Shown here one piece after another: positions 9,391-18,438 of a stretch of DNA of 64,000 bases (positions are counted from its first letter, which is position 1; every line of letters starts with the position of its first letter). The DNA is from Photobacterium aphoticum (GTDB taxonomy: Bacteria; Pseudomonadota; Gammaproteobacteria; Enterobacterales; Vibrionaceae), in contig NZ_LDOV01000025.1 in assembly GCF_001029435.1 (NCBI RefSeq), positions 248,001 to 312,000 on the forward strand. Reading direction: 5' to 3'. Position numbers and translations under genes: made by a program. The notes below the pieces were generated by a model. It searched no databases. It had not been told where the DNA came from and was given only the letters and a program-made list of their open reading frames with translations.

Positions 9391-10497
9391 TTACGCGGCG
9401 CGGGCAGAAACATGGGCAGGGATGTCATAGCCACGCAGGCCTTGTTCGGCCAACTGGATATAGCGGATATCGCCCGGTCGCAGGTTCAGGGCCTGTACGG
9501 TGTCGATACTGACATCCACACAGATCGGCTTGGCACGGCTGTCGTTGTGCAGTTGGCAGTCAACCCGGTAGAACGCCCCCAAAAATTCGGTGGCCAGAAT
9601 GCGTACCGGCAGCGAGCGATTAAAGCTATCGACGAAGCGAAGATTTTCCGGACGGACGGCCAAATCAAAATGGTCACCACGAGCAATGGTGCGGTTGGCC
9701 AGCGTCGGTGCTGGTAATAAAGATTCGGCAATGCGGATTTGCTGATCGCTGGTGGCAGAGGCGGTGATGAAATTCATGCTGCCGACAAACTCGGCCACAA
9801 AGCGGGTTGCTGGTTGTTGGTAAATTTCTTGCGGGGTACCGACTTGCTCAATCACACCGTGGTTCATGACCACAATGCGATCGGCCATCGACAGGGCCTC
9901 GTCCTGATCGTGGGTCACCATGATGGTGGTGATCCCCAGTTGGCGTTGTAAGCGGCAGATCTCGTTACGCAGGTGGATGCGCACTTTGGCATCCAGTGCC
10001 GACAGCGGCTCATCCAGCAGTAACAGTCCCGGAGACAACGCCAAGGCGCGCGCCAGTGCCACACGTTGCTGCTGACCGCCAGACAGTTGATTCGGGTACT
10101 TGTTGCCCGAGGTCGGCAGGCCAATCATATCCAGCCAGTGTGCCACTTTTTGCAGCGCGTCTTGCGTCGACATGCCTTGATTTTTCAGGCCAATGGCAAT
10201 GTTCTCTTCCACCGTCAGGTTGGGCAACAGGGCATAGGACTGAAAGACAATGCCAAAGTCGCGTTTTTCCGGTGGCAGGAAGGTAGTCTCTTGTCCGTTC
10301 TGGTAAATCGCCCCAGAGGTCGGTAAATCCAAACCAGCAATGGCACGTAACAGGGTGGTTTTTCCGCAGCCGGAAGGGCCAAGAAAACAAACAAACTCGC
10401 CTTTTTCGATCGCCAGTGAGATCTGCTTTAACGCGGTGAATGAACCAAACTGTTTAACGACTTGCTCAATGTGCAAATAAGGATGTGGGGTGTGCAT
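9391..10497 (-). CDS. phnT: 2-aminoethylphosphonate ABC transporter ATP-binding protein
   Basis: ATPase subunit of 368 residues. The nucleotide-binding domain comes first, with Walker A GPSGCGKTT near residue 40, Q-loop, signature LSGGQQQR near 140, and Walker B LLLLDEPLSALD followed by the switch histidine in MVTHDQDE. A C-terminal TOBE-like domain follows (about 280-360), as in CUT1/iron-type importers. Its start is preceded at 10513-10524 by a candidate PhnR operator, so an internal promoter may lie in the 242-base gap after phnS. It is followed closely by the fused permease gene. Confidence 0.88.
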   Translation of the reverse strand: MHTPHPYLHIEQVVKQFGSFTALKQISLAIEKGEFVCFLGPSGCGKTTLLRAIAGLDLPTSGAIYQNGQETTFLPPEKRDFGIVFQSYALLPNLTVEENIAIGLKNQGMSTQDALQKVAHWLDMIGLPTSGNKYPNQLSGGQQQRVALARALALSPGLLLLDEPLSALDAKVRIHLRNEICRLQRQLGITTIMVTHDQDEALSMADRIVVMNHGVIEQVGTPQEIYQQPATRFVAEFVGSMNFITASATSDQQIRIAESLLPAPTLANRTIARGDHFDLAVRPENLRFVDSFNRSLPVRILATEFLGAFYRVDCQLHNDSRAKPICVDVSIDTVQALNLRPGDIRYIQLAEQGLRGYDIPAHVSARAA

Positions 10498-10512
10498 GTT
10501 CGATACTCCAAA

Positions 10513-10524
10513 TGGTATAGACCA
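10513..10524. promoter_or_regulatory. Candidate PhnR operator in front of phnT
   Basis: TGGTATAGACCA, a perfect TGGT-N4-ACCA dyad, ends 15 bases before the phnT start codon. It matches the HutC-type consensus and two sister sites at 11772-11783 and 11969-11980. Confidence 0.65.
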
Positions 10525-10654
10525 AATGTAGAGTCGCTATGTTTCAGTGCAATGACACATTTATAGCGTGTCGATGACATTTCCGTCGCCAATGAGGGCA
10601 AAGTAGCAAAGCGCGTGAACCGTGAATATGGTGGTAATGAAAGACGGCGAAGAA

Positions 10655-10678
10655 CAAGGAGCGCCGAAGCACTCCTTG
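10655..10678 (-). terminator. UUCG-capped stem-loop between phnS and phnT
   Basis: On the minus strand a 10-bp stem (one G-U pair) is closed by a UUCG tetraloop about 60 bases after the phnS stop. Its tail is only moderately T-rich (TTCTTCG). It may stop part of the transcription or protect the phnS message, raising binding-protein levels over the other subunits. Confidence 0.5.
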
Positions 10679-10739
10679 ATATCGATGCAGCATAACGAGG
10701 GATAAAGGGGGAGAGAAAAAAGAGGGAAGTCAGTCACAC

Positions 10740-11750
10740 TCAAGATTGCGGCTCGGATTTGCCATCAAACTTGGCAGACCATGTCGCGAGGATCGACGCG
10801 CGTTCGGTGCCCATATTGGCAAAATCCATGGTTGCCATCGCCGCTTCCACATTCGGGTAATGGGAGACGCTCGACGATACCGCCTTGTGAGCCACCACTG
10901 GGTAAGATTCGACATACAACTCATTGGCGGCTTGTGAGACAGACCAATCGACCACGCGCTTGGCCGCGTCAGAGGCTTTCACCAAGCCGACCGCTTCCGA
11001 TTCCCAGCCGATGCCTTTCGGGGTGATGATCGCCAGTGGTGCGCCTTGGGTTTTCAGCTTCGCGCCACGCACAGCCATTGAAATGCCAATCGCCACTTCA
11101 CCCATCGCGGCTTGTACACAAGGCTTTGAACCGGAATGGGTGTAATGGGCCATGTTCTTGTCCAGTTCCGCCATGTATTGCCAGCCTTGCGCTTCGCCAA
11201 AGGTGTTTAGCCAGGCAGACACCTGCATGTAGCCAGTGCCGGAAGACGCAGGGTTAGGCATCGCAATGTGGCCGCGATAGATCGGGTTGGTCAAATCGTC
11301 CCATGAGGTCGGGGTTGGCAGATTGCGCTGTTTCGCGACCGCCTCATTAAAGCAAATCGCGTTAAACACCGCTTCGTTGCCGAACCATGCCGGGTTGGCG
11401 AGCGGGTCGTTCAGCGTGGGGCGCAAGTCTTCAACACCTGCCGGGGTATAGGGGATCAGTACCCCTTCTTCTTTTAATAACGCCATGGAGGAGCCGGCCA
11501 GTCCCCACACCACTTCTGCGCGCGGGTTGTTTTTTTCCGCCAGTAATTTCGCGGTCATGATACCCGTAGAATCACGCACCCATTTAATGCTGACATCCGG
11601 ATTGGCACGCTCAAAGGCCGTTTTGTATTTGGCCAGAAGGTCTGTTTCAAACGCGGTGTAAACCGTCACTTCCTGTGCCGCAAAGGCCTGCGAGGTCATC
11701 AGGGAAAGTAGCGTTACCAGTGATCCTTTCATTGCACGGTTTTTCATCAT
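10740..11750 (-). CDS. phnS: 2-aminoethylphosphonate ABC transporter substrate-binding protein
   Basis: Periplasmic binding protein of 336 residues, iron(III)/thiamine-type fold. A signal peptide (LVTLLSLMTSQAFA then AQEVTVYTAFETD) leads into the two-lobed domain. GGAGAAG directly precedes a double ATG (11750 or 11747). First gene of the minus-strand phn operon, divergent from phnW, with a PhnR-like dyad 21 bases ahead of the start. Known members of this family capture AEP for import, followed by PhnW/PhnX breakdown. The 242-base gap to phnT holds a stable hairpin and a second operator. Confidence 0.87.
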   Translation of the reverse strand: MMKNRAMKGSLVTLLSLMTSQAFAAQEVTVYTAFETDLLAKYKTAFERANPDVSIKWVRDSTGIMTAKLLAEKNNPRAEVVWGLAGSSMALLKEEGVLIPYTPAGVEDLRPTLNDPLANPAWFGNEAVFNAICFNEAVAKQRNLPTPTSWDDLTNPIYRGHIAMPNPASSGTGYMQVSAWLNTFGEAQGWQYMAELDKNMAHYTHSGSKPCVQAAMGEVAIGISMAVRGAKLKTQGAPLAIITPKGIGWESEAVGLVKASDAAKRVVDWSVSQAANELYVESYPVVAHKAVSSSVSHYPNVEAAMATMDFANMGTERASILATWSAKFDGKSEPQS

Positions 11751-11771
11751 CTTCTCCAGAATTATTCATAT

Positions 11772-11783
11772 TGGTCTGTACCA
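11772..11783. promoter_or_regulatory. Candidate PhnR operator in front of phnS
   Basis: TGGTCTGTACCA, extended to TTGGT-N4-ACCAA at 11771-11784, lies 21 bases before the phnS ATG. Same arms as the phnT and phnW dyads. Confidence 0.6.
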
Positions 11784-11968
11784 AATATGCTGATTACCCT
11801 AAAGCGTGACTGTGACGATTCTGTGAACGAAAAATGGCAATTTGACGATGAATAAATCGGTGTTAGCGGGTGATTAACCCATGAAATGACCAAAAGTGAA
11901 GCTTTTATGAATTTCATCGTGCCCCCATTTACGGCGTGATTTTTCTGCTGGTAGAGTAAATTCGTTTC

Positions 11969-11980
11969 TGGTGTAGACCA
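11969..11980. promoter_or_regulatory. Candidate PhnR operator in front of phnW
   Basis: TGGTGTAGACCA, extended to CTGGT-N4-ACCAG at 11968-11981, lies 26 bases before the chosen phnW start. With the site at 11772 it brackets the divergent promoter region. Confidence 0.65.
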
Positions 11981-12006
11981 GTTTAATTTTCTTGATGGAT
12001 GACATG

Positions 12007-13134
12007 ATGAAAAATGCTTATTTGCTGTTAACGCCTGGCCCGCTATCGACGTCTGAAACCGTACGTAGTGCGATGCTAAAAGACTGGTGTACGTGGGATG
12101 ACGATTACAACAAAGCGATTGTGGAAGTGATCCGCGACAAGTTGGTGGCGTTAGCCACGCAGCAACCGGGTTATACCAGCGTGTTAATGCAAGGCAGCGG
12201 CACCGCGTCAGTGGAAGCGACGTTGGGCAGTGCCATTGGCGAAAACGGCAAACTGCTGGTGGTCGATAACGGCGTGTACGGTGCGCGTATGGCAGAAATT
12301 GCCCAGTACCTGCATATTCCATGCCAGACCGTGGCCTCGGGCGAAACGGCACAGCCGAACGTAGAGGACGTGGCTGCGGCACTGGCGGCGGACCCAAGCA
12401 TCACCCATGTGGCGATGGTGCACTGTGAAACAACCACCGGCATGCTCAATCCCATCGCTGACGTGGCAGCCTTAGCGAAACAACATGGCAAAGTGATGAT
12501 TCTGGATGCGATGTCGAGCTTTGGCGGGATCCCGATGGACATTGGCGAGTTGGATATCGATTTTATGATCAGCTCTGCCAACAAATGCATTCAGGGCGTA
12601 CCGGGATTTGGCTTTGTGATTGCCAAGCGCGAGGCGCTGGCGGCGTGTGAAGGCCAAGCGCGCTCATTGAGTTTAGATTTGTACGCACAGTGGGCGTGCA
12701 TGGAAGCGAACCACGGCAAATGGCGTTTTACCTCACCGACACATACCGTGCGCGCGTTTTATCAGGCGCTGTTGGAGTTGGAACAAGAAGGCGGCATTGC
12801 TGCGCGTCATACACGTTATCAAACCAACCAGCGCACCTTGGTGGCGGGTATGCGTGAATTGGGTTTTACGCCGTTGCTGGATGAGGCGTTACATTCACCG
12901 ATCATTACCTCGTTTTATTCGCCAACAGACAGTGAGTATCAGTTCAGTGATTTTTATGCGCGTTTGAAAGCGCAAGGCTTTGTGATTTATCCGGGCAAAG
13001 TCTCGAGTGCGGATTGTTTCCGTATCGGCAACATTGGTGAGGTGTATCCCGCTGATATTGAACGCCTGTTAGTGGCGATTCGCGGCGCGATGTACTGGCA
13101 GACACAAGACAGTGACACCGCCGTACTGGCATAA
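12007..13134 (+). CDS. phnW: 2-aminoethylphosphonate--pyruvate transaminase
   Basis: PLP-dependent class V aminotransferase of about 375 residues that converts 2-aminoethylphosphonate and pyruvate to phosphonoacetaldehyde and alanine. The N-terminus [16 protein letters not shown] is diagnostic, and the PLP lysine is Lys193 in [15 protein letters not shown]. Possible starts are ATGs at 11995, 12004 and 12007; 12007 gives the family-like [12 protein letters not shown]. No strong ribosome site is seen. The next gene, phnX, begins only about 30 bases after the stop and performs the following step. A PhnR-like operator lies immediately upstream. Confidence 0.94.
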   Translation: MKNAYLLLTPGPLSTSETVRSAMLKDWCTWDDDYNKAIVEVIRDKLVALATQQPGYTSVLMQGSGTASVEATLGSAIGENGKLLVVDNGVYGARMAEIAQYLHIPCQTVASGETAQPNVEDVAAALAADPSITHVAMVHCETTTGMLNPIADVAALAKQHGKVMILDAMSSFGGIPMDIGELDIDFMISSANKCIQGVPGFGFVIAKREALAACEGQARSLSLDLYAQWACMEANHGKWRFTSPTHTVRAFYQALLELEQEGGIAARHTRYQTNQRTLVAGMRELGFTPLLDEALHSPIITSFYSPTDSEYQFSDFYARLKAQGFVIYPGKVSSADCFRIGNIGEVYPADIERLLVAIRGAMYWQTQDSDTAVLA

Positions 13135-13164
13135 CACACATTGACGAAACAAGGGATCAGTACT

Positions 13165-13995
13165 ATGAGCAATACCATGACGACGACATCTTCTGTACAA
13201 GCGGTGATTTTTGACTGGGCCGGCACCATTGTGGATTTCGGCTCGTTTGCCCCGACCACGATTTTCGTGGAAGCCTTTAAGCAAGGTTTTGATTTTGACA
13301 TTTCGCTGGAAGAATCCCGCGTACCAATGGGCGTGGCCAAGCGGGATCACATCCAGGCGGTCGGTCGTTTGCCGGAGGTGGAAAAACGTTGGTTGGCCCA
13401 GTTTGGCCGTGCCATGACGTCGGAAGATATCGATGCGATTTACGCGGCGTTCATGCCATTGCAAAAAGCCAAAGTGGCGGATCACGCGGCGCCGATTTTG
13501 AATGCCATTGCTGTGGTGAACGATCTGAAAGCACAAGGGATCAAGATTGGCTCTTGTTCGGGCTATCCGCGTGAAGTGATGGATGTGTTGATCCCGGTGG
13601 CGGCGGATTATGGTTACCAGCCGGATTACATTGTGGCGACCGATGATTTGCCGCAAGGTGGCCGTCCTGCGCCTTTCATGGCACTGAAAAACGTGATTGA
13701 ACTGGGCGTGACGAATGTGAATGCGTGTATCAAAGTAGATGATTCCGCGCCGGGGATTTATGAAGGCCATAATGCGGGCATGTGGACGGTCGGTTTACTG
13801 CTGTCGGGCAACGAAGCCGGTCTGACAGAAGCGGAATTCCTCGCTGCCGATGAGGCCACATTAGACGCTGCCCGTGAAAAAGCCCGTGCGACCTTGATAA
13901 AAAGCGCGCCGCATTATCTGATTGATACCATCAATGATTTGCCAGAGGTCGTGGCTGATGTGGAACGTCGACTGGCTGCGGGTGAGCGTCCGTAA
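13165..13995 (+). CDS. phnX: Phosphonoacetaldehyde hydrolase (phosphonatase)
   Basis: HAD-superfamily C-P bond hydrolase of 276 residues that splits phosphonoacetaldehyde to acetaldehyde and phosphate. The nucleophile Asp17 sits in IFDWAGTIVD. The cap-domain lysine that forms the Schiff base is most likely Lys59 in PMGVAKRDHIQ, and motif SCSGYPREVMDVL follows. The frame is open from a TTG at 13141, but the ATG at 13165 has AAGGG at good spacing and is preferred. Second gene of the phnWX operon, closed by a terminator at 14034-14069. Confidence 0.93.
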   Translation: MSNTMTTTSSVQAVIFDWAGTIVDFGSFAPTTIFVEAFKQGFDFDISLEESRVPMGVAKRDHIQAVGRLPEVEKRWLAQFGRAMTSEDIDAIYAAFMPLQKAKVADHAAPILNAIAVVNDLKAQGIKIGSCSGYPREVMDVLIPVAADYGYQPDYIVATDDLPQGGRPAPFMALKNVIELGVTNVNACIKVDDSAPGIYEGHNAGMWTVGLLLSGNEAGLTEAEFLAADEATLDAAREKARATLIKSAPHYLIDTINDLPEVVADVERRLAAGERP

Positions 13996-14033
13996 TGCTC
14001 GACGCGTCCTGCGATAAACCGCTAAAATAGCTT

Positions 14034-14069
14034 AAACGCCTTCCTGATACCCACAGTGAAGGCGTTTTT
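14034..14069 (+). terminator. Terminator of phnWX operon
   Basis: A 10-bp stem (14034-14043 with 14058-14067) is followed by a five-T run, 38 bases after the phnX stop. Confidence 0.85.
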
Positions 14070-14161
14070 GTTTCATGTGTATTGCTCTCGCTATAAATGC
14101 TTATTAAACAGTGTGTTAATTTAGGTTGTGGTAAGTTTTTTATTTTTTCTCTGATTGGGTG

Positions 14162-14194
14162 TTGACCCGTCTACCAGTGTCACCTTGATACTGG
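14162..14194 (+). promoter_or_regulatory. MerR-type promoter with 19-bp spacer and dyad
   Basis: TTGACC (14162-14167) and GATACT (14187-14192) are 19 bp apart, the long spacing at which MerR-family proteins act. CCAGTGTC (14174-14181) and GATACTGG (14187-14194) form an inverted repeat matching at 7 of 8 positions. It would start transcription about 22 bases before the regulator gene, implying autoregulation. Confidence 0.5.
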
Positions 14195-14220
14195 CCGCCG
14201 TTAAGAAGAAGGTCTTTTGT

Positions 14221-14733
14221 ATGTATACCGTTTCCCAATTAGCCCAACGATTTCAACTTTCCCGCACCACCTTGTTGTATTACGAGCGTGAAGGGTTGCT
14301 GCTACCGGCACTGCGAGCTGACAACGGCTATCGCTGGTATGGCGAGGCCGAAGTAAAGCGGCTGGAAAAGATTGTGTCGTACCGGGCTTACGGGATGTCT
14401 ATAGCCAATATTCTTAACTTGTTAAATGACACAACCCCGCGATCGCAAGCGGATTTACTGAAAGATCATTTCAATCAGTTAGAAGCGGAGATCGCCAAAT
14501 TACGCCAACAGCAAAAAGCCATCATTGGCCTGTTGGAAGAACCGATATCAGTGGAGTCACAAATGGTTACTAAAGCACGTTGGGTAGAAATTATGATCGC
14601 AGCCGGTTTTGATGAAGCGGCAATGGTGAAATGGCACCAGAAATTTGAAGCGATGGAGCCAGAAGAGCACCAGAAGTTTCTGGAATCACTGGGTATTGAT
14701 GCGGACGAAATTGCCCGTATTCGCGCTCTGTAA
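14221..14733 (+). CDS. MerR family transcriptional regulator
   Basis: A 170-residue regulator. The N-terminal MerR winged helix is clear (MYTVSQLAQRFQLSRTTLLY, YYEREGLL, NGYRWYGEAEVKRLEKI). A dimerising coiled coil (about 75-110) leads to a short C-terminal helical domain with EPEEHQKFLESLGID. No metal-binding cysteine cluster is present, so a metal sensor is unlikely. The frame extends upstream to a TTG at 14155, but the ATG at 14221 has AAGAAGG at proper spacing and leaves the promoter dyad outside the gene. Convergent with the pentulose kinase operon; no partner gene is obvious, and it may control only itself or distant genes. Confidence 0.85.
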   Translation: MYTVSQLAQRFQLSRTTLLYYEREGLLLPALRADNGYRWYGEAEVKRLEKIVSYRAYGMSIANILNLLNDTTPRSQADLLKDHFNQLEAEIAKLRQQQKAIIGLLEEPISVESQMVTKARWVEIMIAAGFDEAAMVKWHQKFEAMEPEEHQKFLESLGIDADEIARIRAL

Positions 14734-14767
14734 GTCGGCAGTGAACGTCAACACGCAGTAAAAAAGT

Positions 14768-14797
14768 AAAGCCCAGCGATTGCTGGGCTTTGTTTTA
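14768..14797 (+). terminator. Terminator between MerR gene and kinase operon
   Basis: A 10-bp stem (14768-14777 with 14782-14791) with a GATT loop and a T-rich tail lies between convergent genes. Confidence 0.8.
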
Positions 14798-14831
14798 TTC
14801 CGTAGATCGTAAAGAGTCAGCTCTGCGGATC

Positions 14832-16466
14832 TTAAAAGTCCGCCATTAAGCGTTTGTATTCGGCATCATCTTCGTACATTTTGTGGAAGATTTTGTATTT
14901 CGCGTCGTAGAAGTGCTTAATCTTCTCGGTTTGCGGCATCACACTCTTGCTGATGCGGCTCATTGCGTTCATCGCATCCGGAATGTCGCTGTAGAAGTTC
15001 GCGGCCACCGAGCCGAGCATGGCTGAGCCCAACAAGACCGCTTCGCTTTCTTCCGGCAGCAAAATCATACAGGCTGTGGCGTTGGCATGTTCCTGCAAGA
15101 AGACGCTGTTTTTCGTGCCGCCACCACATGCCATGATGGTGTCAATCTCATAACCGGCGTCATTCATCACCTCGATGATGTGGCGGGTCCCCAATGCAAT
15201 GCCCTGAATGGTGGCCAGGTAGTGCAGCGCCATGTCATCCAGTGTTTTCGACATTTTCAGCCCCGTCATGGTGCCCGTCAGGTGGGCATTGGCACGTGGT
15301 GAACGGTTACCGTGGAAGTACGGCAGCACATGAATGTCTTTGGTCAAAAACGCGATATCTTCCTTGCTGCCCGCCAGTTGCAACAAGCGTTCGTTCAGGA
15401 TCTGGTAAACGGTGATGCCTTGCTTGTGTGCTTGCTCTTTGGCGCTCTCGTACATCGGGTGCGACGTAATGATATGGTCAATAAGCGCGCCCGTTGCCGA
15501 CTGGCCGCCTTCGTTCAGCCAGTAACCCGGGATCATCGCACTGTAGTACGCGCCCCACACCCCGTCGATAAAACGGGCGGTTTTTGATGCGGCCATATGG
15601 CACGATGAGGTCCCGCCGATCAGGGCTAAACGCTTATTGAAATCGGCTTTTTCACCGGTCATACCCGCCGCCCCCAACACACCGATGCCACCCGCGTGCG
15701 CATCAATGATGGAGGTGCCGACCGCTGTGCCCGGCATCAAGCCCAAATCGTCAGCGGCGTGCGGTGTCAGGCCGTTACCGACCGGTTGACCCATCGGCAG
15801 AATGCGATCACCAATGGATTGGGCATTGTTTTCGAGCAAATCTTCCAGACCAATGCGTTCAAAGAAGCTCTTATCCCACTTACCTTCGTGGCCGGAATAG
15901 GTCCACTTACATACGGTTGAACACAATGAGCGGCTGGCATCGAAGGTTGCTTTCCAGGTCAGGAAGTCCGGCAAATCAAAGAAGTAACCCGCTTTTGACC
16001 AAGTGTTTGGCATGTTTTGTTTTAGCCACAACAGCTTCGGTGTCTGCATTTCCGGTGAAATGCGGTTACCGACATAGGTCAGCACCGGGTGCTGGGTTTT
16101 GTTGATGCGATCGGCCTGGGTAATGGCACGGTGATCCATCCACATCACAATGTTTTGTTCACTGCGACCGGTTGGGCTCACGGTTAATGGCTGGCCGTTT
16201 TTATCCAGCACCACCAAGGAACAGGTGGCATCAAAACCGATCCCTTTGACCTGAATCGGGTCGATATTCGCTTGTGAAACGGCGTCTTTGACCGCCAGAC
16301 ACACACACTGCCAAATGTTGTCGGAAGACTGCTCGACAAAATCGGCCTGCGGTTTGAACATCAGGGTGTCGCGCTTCGCTTCACCGACTTTACGGCCTTC
16401 TGCATCAAAGACCCCAGCACGTGCGCTGCCACTGCCAACATCAACGCCAATGAAATAAATAGTCAT
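14832..16466 (-). CDS. FGGY-family pentulose/carbohydrate kinase
   Basis: Sugar kinase of 544 residues, a length typical of ribulokinase-like FGGY pentulose kinases. The N-terminal ASKHA phosphate loop reads FIGVDVGSGSARAGVFD, and the C-terminal ATP-binding motif includes MACGGGTKNSVFLQ. It lies 11 bases after the second permease gene with GGGGAAG before its ATG, and is the last gene of the sugar-import operon. It should phosphorylate the imported sugar. D-ribulose or a related ketose is suggested by the family, but the substrate is not established. No isomerase, epimerase or dehydrogenase is next to it. Confidence 0.86.
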   Translation of the reverse strand: MTIYFIGVDVGSGSARAGVFDAEGRKVGEAKRDTLMFKPQADFVEQSSDNIWQCVCLAVKDAVSQANIDPIQVKGIGFDATCSLVVLDKNGQPLTVSPTGRSEQNIVMWMDHRAITQADRINKTQHPVLTYVGNRISPEMQTPKLLWLKQNMPNTWSKAGYFFDLPDFLTWKATFDASRSLCSTVCKWTYSGHEGKWDKSFFERIGLEDLLENNAQSIGDRILPMGQPVGNGLTPHAADDLGLMPGTAVGTSIIDAHAGGIGVLGAAGMTGEKADFNKRLALIGGTSSCHMAASKTARFIDGVWGAYYSAMIPGYWLNEGGQSATGALIDHIITSHPMYESAKEQAHKQGITVYQILNERLLQLAGSKEDIAFLTKDIHVLPYFHGNRSPRANAHLTGTMTGLKMSKTLDDMALHYLATIQGIALGTRHIIEVMNDAGYEIDTIMACGGGTKNSVFLQEHANATACMILLPEESEAVLLGSAMLGSVAANFYSDIPDAMNAMSRISKSVMPQTEKIKHFYDAKYKIFHKMYEDDAEYKRLMADF

Positions 16467-16477
16467 AGTCTTCCCCG

Positions 16478-17437
16478 TTAAGCCTTATTTTTTTGTAAGA
16501 AGATAAATAGGATCAAGATGCCGCCCCAAAGCGCCATGGTGAGATAACTGCTCACCCCCAGTAAGTTCAGGCCACTTTCCAGTGTCTGCAGGACGATAAG
16601 TGCTAAGCCGATACCGATGATGCGACCAAAGCCACCGTCTGGGTTAATACCGCCTAATACCGATGCCAGAATCGCAATCAGCAGGTAGGATTCACCGTAG
16701 CCCGCTTTGGCGGAGTTAAATTTGGCCATCATGACGATAGCAGCAACCCAGCACAGCATGGATGAAATCACGTACACATACAGGGTGGCTTTTTGGGTGT
16801 TAATACCGGAAAAGCGGGTGGCTTTTTCGTTTGAGCCCATCAGGTAAATGGTACGGCCAAGCGGGGTGTGCTCCAGCAATGCCCACAGGCCGATAGCGAA
16901 TGCCACGAATAGGATCAACGGTGTCGGAATGCCCATCAGTGAGCCATTGCCCAGTACCTGCAGTGCTTGCGGGAAACCGGAAATCACACTGCCGCCAGAA
17001 ACCAGTACGTTCAGGCCGTTAATGAGGGTCATCATACCCAGTGTGGCCAGAATCGGGGAGACGCCCACGTAGGCGATAAGCGCGCCATTGAGCAAGCCCA
17101 CCACAATGGCCGTGATCAGGCCGCCAACCAGTGCCAGAATCAGCATCATTGCGCTATCCGGCGCTTGGGTAATGATGCTGGCCATGACCAAACTACAGGC
17201 GTTGGTGGTGGCAATAATAGACAGGTTGATCCCGCCTGTCAGCATACACACCGCCATCGCCAGTGCCAGCAAACCCAGTAGTGGCATTTGCGAAGACATC
17301 GACTGCAAGTTGCTGACAGAGAAGAAGGCCTGACCGCTGGAGAGGGCCATGATGGCCAGAATGCCGACCAAAATCACCAACAGGTAACGGATATTTTTGT
17401 CTGTTGGCAGTTTTAAACTATTGAGAACGTGTTCCAT
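16478..17437 (-). CDS. Sugar ABC transporter permease (RbsC-like), second copy
   Basis: Membrane permease of 319 residues with eight to ten hydrophobic helices, of the ribose/AI-2/rhamnose importer type (BPD_transp_2). It starts three bases after the stop of the first permease gene, with GGGAGC upstream. Together with the first permease it should form the heterodimeric channel of the importer. The typical cytoplasmic stretch GSNEKATRFSGINTQK, which couples to the ATPase, is present. Its downstream neighbour is the FGGY kinase. Confidence 0.87.
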   Translation of the reverse strand: MEHVLNSLKLPTDKNIRYLLVILVGILAIMALSSGQAFFSVSNLQSMSSQMPLLGLLALAMAVCMLTGGINLSIIATTNACSLVMASIITQAPDSAMMLILALVGGLITAIVVGLLNGALIAYVGVSPILATLGMMTLINGLNVLVSGGSVISGFPQALQVLGNGSLMGIPTPLILFVAFAIGLWALLEHTPLGRTIYLMGSNEKATRFSGINTQKATLYVYVISSMLCWVAAIVMMAKFNSAKAGYGESYLLIAILASVLGGINPDGGFGRIIGIGLALIVLQTLESGLNLLGVSSYLTMALWGGILILFIFLQKNKA

Positions 17438-17439
17438 GC

Positions 17440-18438
17440 TTATGCTCCCTGTACCGCTTGTTTTTTCTCGTTCATGGCGGTCATGCTGATACTGAAGACA
17501 ATGATCAAACCGGTGACAACCGTGTGCCAGTATGAAGGGACACCCAGCAGTGTGAGGCCGTTTTTGACAATGGCCAGCAGGATCACACCCAAAATCACAC
17601 CAAACAGGGTACCTTTACCGCCGGTCATGCTGGTGCCGCCCAAGACTACCGCCGCCAGTACGGTCAGCTCAAAACCCATCAGAGAGTTAGGGGCCACAGA
17701 CTGGGTAATTTGGGTTTGTACCACAGAGGCAATACCGGCCAGTGCGCCCATGTAGCCGTACACAAACAGGTTGATACCAAACAGGTTAATACCGATACGG
17801 CTGGCCGCATCCGCGTTACCACCAACTGCATAGATCTGGCGGCCCAAGCGGGTTTTTGACATCAAAAAGGACGTCAGCGCAATCATCGCGATCAAGGTGA
17901 GGATCGGCAGTGACAGACCGTAGTCGTACCCATCGCTACCGGTGAAAGAGAAGATCTCAATGCCATCCATGAACCAATCCGGGAAACCGTACAGCCATTC
18001 GCCGTTGCTAAAGTAAATCAGCAGGCCAAAGAACACGTTCAGGGTCGAGATGGTAATGATGATGGCCGGTACCTTGAGTTTGTAGACCAAGGTGGCGTTA
18101 ATCATCCCCAACAGCACGCCGACGACCGTGGCAATGGCAAAGGCAATCATGAAGTTGCCACCGATGTTCAGGATGTAGGTGGCCGCGACATATTGCGCGA
18201 TCGCCGCTGTAGCCGGGAACGAAATGTCAATCCCGCCGGCAATCAGTACCACAAACAAGCCACAGGCCATGATGCCCAGCAAGGCAGAGCTGACGGACAT
18301 ATCAAAGACATTGCCCAGTGTCAGGAAGTCTTCTGAGGTCATGCTCAGTACGCTGACAATCAACACAATCATCAATGAGAGATAAAACTCATGGCGTTTG
18401 GCAAAGGTCGCCAATGCGCCCTGAAATTGATTAAGCAT
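17440..18438 (-). CDS. Sugar ABC transporter permease (RbsC-like), first copy
   Basis: Membrane permease of about 332 residues, BPD_transp_2 family, with the coupling stretch GGNADAASRIGINLF. The frame is open to 18489, but the ATG at 18438 overlaps the ATPase stop codon by eight bases and has a strong GGAGG at six bases, so the start is well supported. It is paired with the second permease gene three bases downstream. Substrate as for the whole operon: probably a pentose, ketose or polyol. Confidence 0.87.
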   Translation of the reverse strand: MLNQFQGALATFAKRHEFYLSLMIVLIVSVLSMTSEDFLTLGNVFDMSVSSALLGIMACGLFVVLIAGGIDISFPATAAIAQYVAATYILNIGGNFMIAFAIATVVGVLLGMINATLVYKLKVPAIIITISTLNVFFGLLIYFSNGEWLYGFPDWFMDGIEIFSFTGSDGYDYGLSLPILTLIAMIALTSFLMSKTRLGRQIYAVGGNADAASRIGINLFGINLFVYGYMGALAGIASVVQTQITQSVAPNSLMGFELTVLAAVVLGGTSMTGGKGTLFGVILGVILLAIVKNGLTLLGVPSYWHTVVTGLIIVFSISMTAMNEKKQAVQGA

